Shown piece by piece: positions 60,918-64,000 of a stretch of DNA of 64,000 nt; positions within the stretch are counted from its first letter, which is position 1; every line of letters starts with the position of its first letter. This DNA comes from Sphingomonas kyeonggiensis (GTDB lineage Bacteria; Pseudomonadota; Alphaproteobacteria; Sphingomonadales; Sphingomonadaceae): assembly GCF_014196745.1 (NCBI RefSeq), contig NZ_JACIEH010000003.1:744001-808000 (forward strand), written 5' to 3'. The position numbers were made by a program, and so were the translations under genes. A model generated the notes under the pieces. The model was not told where the DNA came from. It searched no databases and worked only from the letters and a program-made list of their open reading frames with translations.

Positions 60918-60946
60918 CCGTCATCCCGGCTTTCGCCGGGATGACG
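60918..60946. repeat. Simple REP-like palindrome
   Basis: CCGTCATCCCGGC-TTTCGCCGGGATGACG lies in the gap between the kynA start and the dapD stop; it therefore sits at the 3' end of the dapD transcript. Confidence 0.7.
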
Positions 60947-60960
60947 ATTTGGTCTTTGGA

Positions 60961-61775
<815 letters not shown>

Positions 61776-61779
<4 letters not shown>

Positions 61780-62444
61780 TCGGAAGTCTCCAGGATGCTG
61801 TGGAGCCAGGCTCCGAGGTCGGTGACGGTATAGTCGATGAAGCTGCGATCCATGTCCGGCGCCTGCTCGGAGCCGTTGTCGATCCACACCGTGGTCATGC
61901 CGATCGCCTTGGCGGGCGCGAGGTTGCGCGCCATGTCCTCGACGAACAGGCTGGCATGCGGATCGAGGTCGTACGCCTCGCACAGCCCCTGATAGGCCTG
62001 GGGATCCGGCTTGGGGCGATACTGGGTGGCGTGGACGTCGTGGATCGCCTCGAAGGTGGCGCCAAGGCCGAGCTTGTCGAGCACCTTGCTCGCGTAGGGC
62101 GCGTCGCCATTGGTGAATACCAGCTTGCGGCCCGGCAGCTTCGCCAGCGCCTCGACAAGGGCCTCGTTCACTTCGAGCACGCTCATGTCGACGTCATGGA
62201 CATCGGCCAGATAGTGATGGGGATCGGTGCCATGCTCGGCCATCAGCCCGGCCAGCGTCGTGCCGTGCGCGTGGAAATAGCCCTTCTGCACCTTGTGCGC
62301 CGCTTCGGGATCGAGGTTCAGCAGGTTCTGGACATATTGTCCGATCCGCATGTCGATCATCGCGAACAGGTTCGCGCTCACCGGGTAGAGCGTGTTGTCC
62401 AGATCGAAGATCCAGTTGCGGACGTGCGACAGGGCAGGGTTCAT
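61776..62444 (-). CDS. HAD-type pyrimidine 5'-nucleotidase
   Basis: The protein has 222 residues. The HAD nucleophile/acid pair is Asp14/Asp16 in WIFDLDNTLYP; VFTNGDAPYASKVLDKLG near 110 and KPDPQAYQGLCEAYDLDP complete the site. It matches the Sdt1/PynB-type pyrimidine 5'-nucleotidases often found before dapD in alphaproteobacteria. The start at 62444 (MNPALSHVRNW) is placed by homology; the frame is open further upstream. Confidence 0.86.
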
Positions 62445-62524
62445 GGCGGCGCGGTTAGGCCGACGCGGCGCGGCTATCAAGCAACTGTTTCTTGTCCAAC
62501 GCCCCCAATCCACCGCGCGCCCAT

Positions 62525-62571
62525 CGTCATCCCGGCTTTCGCCGGAATGACGGATATGTGCCGGGATGACG
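62525..62571. repeat. REP-like palindrome with an extra half-unit
   Basis: CGTCATCCCGGC-TTTCGCCGGAATGACG is followed by a spacer and a second GCCGGGATGACGGG half. It lies upstream of both the HAD nucleotidase and the luciferase-like gene. Confidence 0.65.
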
Positions 62572-62641
62572 GGTAAATGGTTTGGGGGTGACGACCAAAA
62601 CTTTATGGCAGAGCCGCCGCACGCTCCCCATCTGCGCCTCC

Positions 62642-63631
62642 ATGACCGCTTACTCGCTGCTCGACCTCGTCCCCATCATCCAGGGCGGGACCGCTTCTCA
62701 GGCTCTCGCCAACGCCGCCGATCTGGCCAGCCATGTCGAGGGACTCGGCTATACCCGCTACTGGGTGGCCGAGCATCACGGCATGGAAGGAATCGCCAGC
62801 GCCGCCACGGCAGTGGTGATCGCGCATGTCGGCCGGGCGACCTCGACGATCCGGGTCGGCGCTGGCGGGATCATGCTGCCCAATCATTCTCCGCTCCAGG
62901 TGGCCGAGCAGTTCGGCACCCTGGATGCGCTGTTTCCCGGCCGCGTGGACCTTGGTCTCGGCCGTGCACCGGGTTCGGACCAGCGCGTCTCCGCCGCGAT
63001 CCGTCGCGGGCTCGACAGCGACGGCAACGAATTCCCCCGGGATGTGCAGGAGCTGCAGAGCTACTTCGCCGATGACGGCCGTACCGGCATCCGCGCCACG
63101 CCGGGGGCGGGCGCGAAAGTCGATCTCTGGATCCTCGGATCGAGCCTGTTCGGCGCGCAGCTCGCGGCGATGCTGGGGCTCCCCTATGCCTTTGCCTCGC
63201 ATTTCGCGCCGGGGCTGCTCGACGAGGCGATCGACATGTATCGCCGCAATTTCCGCCCCTCAGACGTGCTCGGCAAGCCGCACCTGATGCTCGGCTTCAA
63301 CGTGTTCGCCGCCGACACCGACGCTGAGGCCGAGCTGCTCGCCAGCTCGCAGCAACAGGCGTTCGTCGCGATCCGCACCACCGGCAAGGGCATCCAGTTG
63401 CCGCCGCCGGTTCCCGGCTATCGCGCGAGCCTGGGCGGGCACGGCAATGCGATGCTCGATCAGGTGCTGTCGGCCAGCGCGATCGGCGGGCCCGAGAAGA
63501 TCCGCCAGCAGCTTGCCGCCTTCATCCAGCGCACCGGCGCCGACGAGCTGATGCTGACCAGCGCGATGTTCGATCACGATGCGCGGAAGAAGAGCCTGTC
63601 GATCGCCGCGGAGGCGATGCGCGGGCTCTGA
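62642..63631 (+). CDS. Luciferase-like (LLM) flavin-dependent monooxygenase
   Basis: The protein has 329 residues. YSLLDLVPIIQGGTASQALA near the start, YWVAEHHGMEGIASAATAVV near 40 and TIRVGAGGIMLPNHSPLQVA, then EQFGTLDALFPGRVDLGLGR, are signatures of the MsnO8-type LLM group, which uses FMNH2 from a separate reductase. The substrate is unknown. The start at 62642 is chosen because the conserved strand begins right after; a TTG at 62582 would overlap REP-flanking sequence. Confidence 0.88.
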   Translation: MTAYSLLDLVPIIQGGTASQALANAADLASHVEGLGYTRYWVAEHHGMEGIASAATAVVIAHVGRATSTIRVGAGGIMLPNHSPLQVAEQFGTLDALFPGRVDLGLGRAPGSDQRVSAAIRRGLDSDGNEFPRDVQELQSYFADDGRTGIRATPGAGAKVDLWILGSSLFGAQLAAMLGLPYAFASHFAPGLLDEAIDMYRRNFRPSDVLGKPHLMLGFNVFAADTDAEAELLASSQQQAFVAIRTTGKGIQLPPPVPGYRASLGGHGNAMLDQVLSASAIGGPEKIRQQLAAFIQRTGADELMLTSAMFDHDARKKSLSIAAEAMRGL

Positions 63632-63658
63632 CCTCGCAGGCTTCGCGCAGTCGGATGC

Positions 63659-64000
63659 TCAGGCTTTGGTGTCGATCACCCAGCCGGTCGCCGAGCTGCC
63701 GTTGCTGCTCGTCCCCGAATTGCTGCCATAGGTGATGGCGCCTGACGCCGCGGCGTTGCGCAGCTTGTCGAGGAACGCCGCCATCGCGTCGAGCTGGCGC
63801 GTCGCCGCTTCGCTGATCGGCCTGGTCGGCGAAGCGCTGGCCTGCGCCTCGCTCTTGGCCGGCGTTTCGCCGCCGATACGCTGCGCGAAGAAGCTCCGCA
63901 GCTCGTTCGCCTGCGCATCGCTCAGCGCGCCGCTCTCGGCCTGATTGTCGATCAGCCGGTCGAGCTTGGCCTGCATATCCTCGGGTTCGCCGGGATCGGC
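63659..64000 (-). CDS. Hypothetical protein, 5' end beyond the window
   Basis: The minus-strand frame is open to the window edge (visible upstream residues ADPGEPED before the internal Met at 63976), so 113 C-terminal residues are seen. It is helical and Ala/Gln/Ser-rich, containing LDRLIDNQAESGALSDAQAN, then ELRSFFAQRIGG, and ends TGWVIDTKA. There is no recognised family; spacing of Gln/Asp/Ala resembles flagellar or EF-hand-like helix pairs (SGALSDAQANEL), too weak to assign. Confidence 0.6.
   Translation of the reverse strand, partial: ADPGEPEDMQAKLDRLIDNQAESGALSDAQANELRSFFAQRIGGETPAKSEAQASASPTRPISEAATRQLDAMAAFLDKLRNAAASGAITYGSNSGTSSNGSSATGWVIDTKA

Overview
The window is a high-GC, densely coded chromosomal segment of an alphaproteobacterium. 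Its gene content (UrcA-family protein, Coq4-family protein, large OPT transporter, HerA/DUF853 ATPase, IalB-like protein, dispersed dnaN/recF/gyrB) fits Sphingomonas or a close relative in the Sphingomonadaceae. That placement is inferred from gene families, not from a marker search. I saw no rRNA, tRNA, CRISPR array, intact insertion sequence or prophage.

Layout. 1-906 is the 3' part of a LysR regulator. 907-1657 is a long non-coding stretch that turns AT-rich. It leads into an accessory cassette (1658-7783) of three exported YD/RHS proteins followed by a translationally coupled small protein; this is the most interesting part of the window. 8138-17239 holds gyrB, recF and dnaN on the minus strand in the ancestral order dnaN-recF-gyrB, separated by unrelated genes: an M20 peptidase, a secreted protein, Coq4 and an XRE/membrane-protein pair with a cluster of palindromic operators. 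17379-24066 has an outer-membrane beta-barrel, a phosphohistidine-type phosphatase with an IalB-like protein, a DUF4168 protein, a LysR/NAD(P)-binding divergent pair and rlmN. 24125-26325 is a sulfur/redox operon (TauE exporter, b-type cytochrome, molybdopterin oxidoreductase), followed by cfa, a DUF1801 protein and argG.

29504-36675 has a lipoprotein, a Vgb-like beta-propeller with a Met/His-rich N-terminus and three large polytopic membrane proteins. 36672-41815 has a COG3146 acyltransferase-like gene, the overlapping operon sseA-metC-mscS and queF. 41960-45554 pairs a GT4 glycosyltransferase with a GH130 phosphorylase-type enzyme. 45582-50094 has an OPT transporter, an ArsR/SRPBCC pair, an AI-2E-family permease and a small hypothetical gene. 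50091-56938 carries a HerA-like ATPase, the envelope quality-control set degP/hflC/hflK, an Mrp Fe-S carrier and a CoA-binding protein. 56935-64000 has a CadC-like regulator, an UrcA protein, kynA-kynU, a HAD nucleotidase with dapD, a luciferase-like monooxygenase and one gene cut by the window end.

Many neighbouring genes overlap by 1-8 bases (ATGA, GTGA, TTGA, TGATG), so translational coupling is the rule here. Several intergenic gaps carry related REP-like palindromes with the core GTCATCCCGGC...GCCGGGATGAC. Start sites were chosen by Shine-Dalgarno spacing, signal peptides and overlaps; uncertain ones are flagged.
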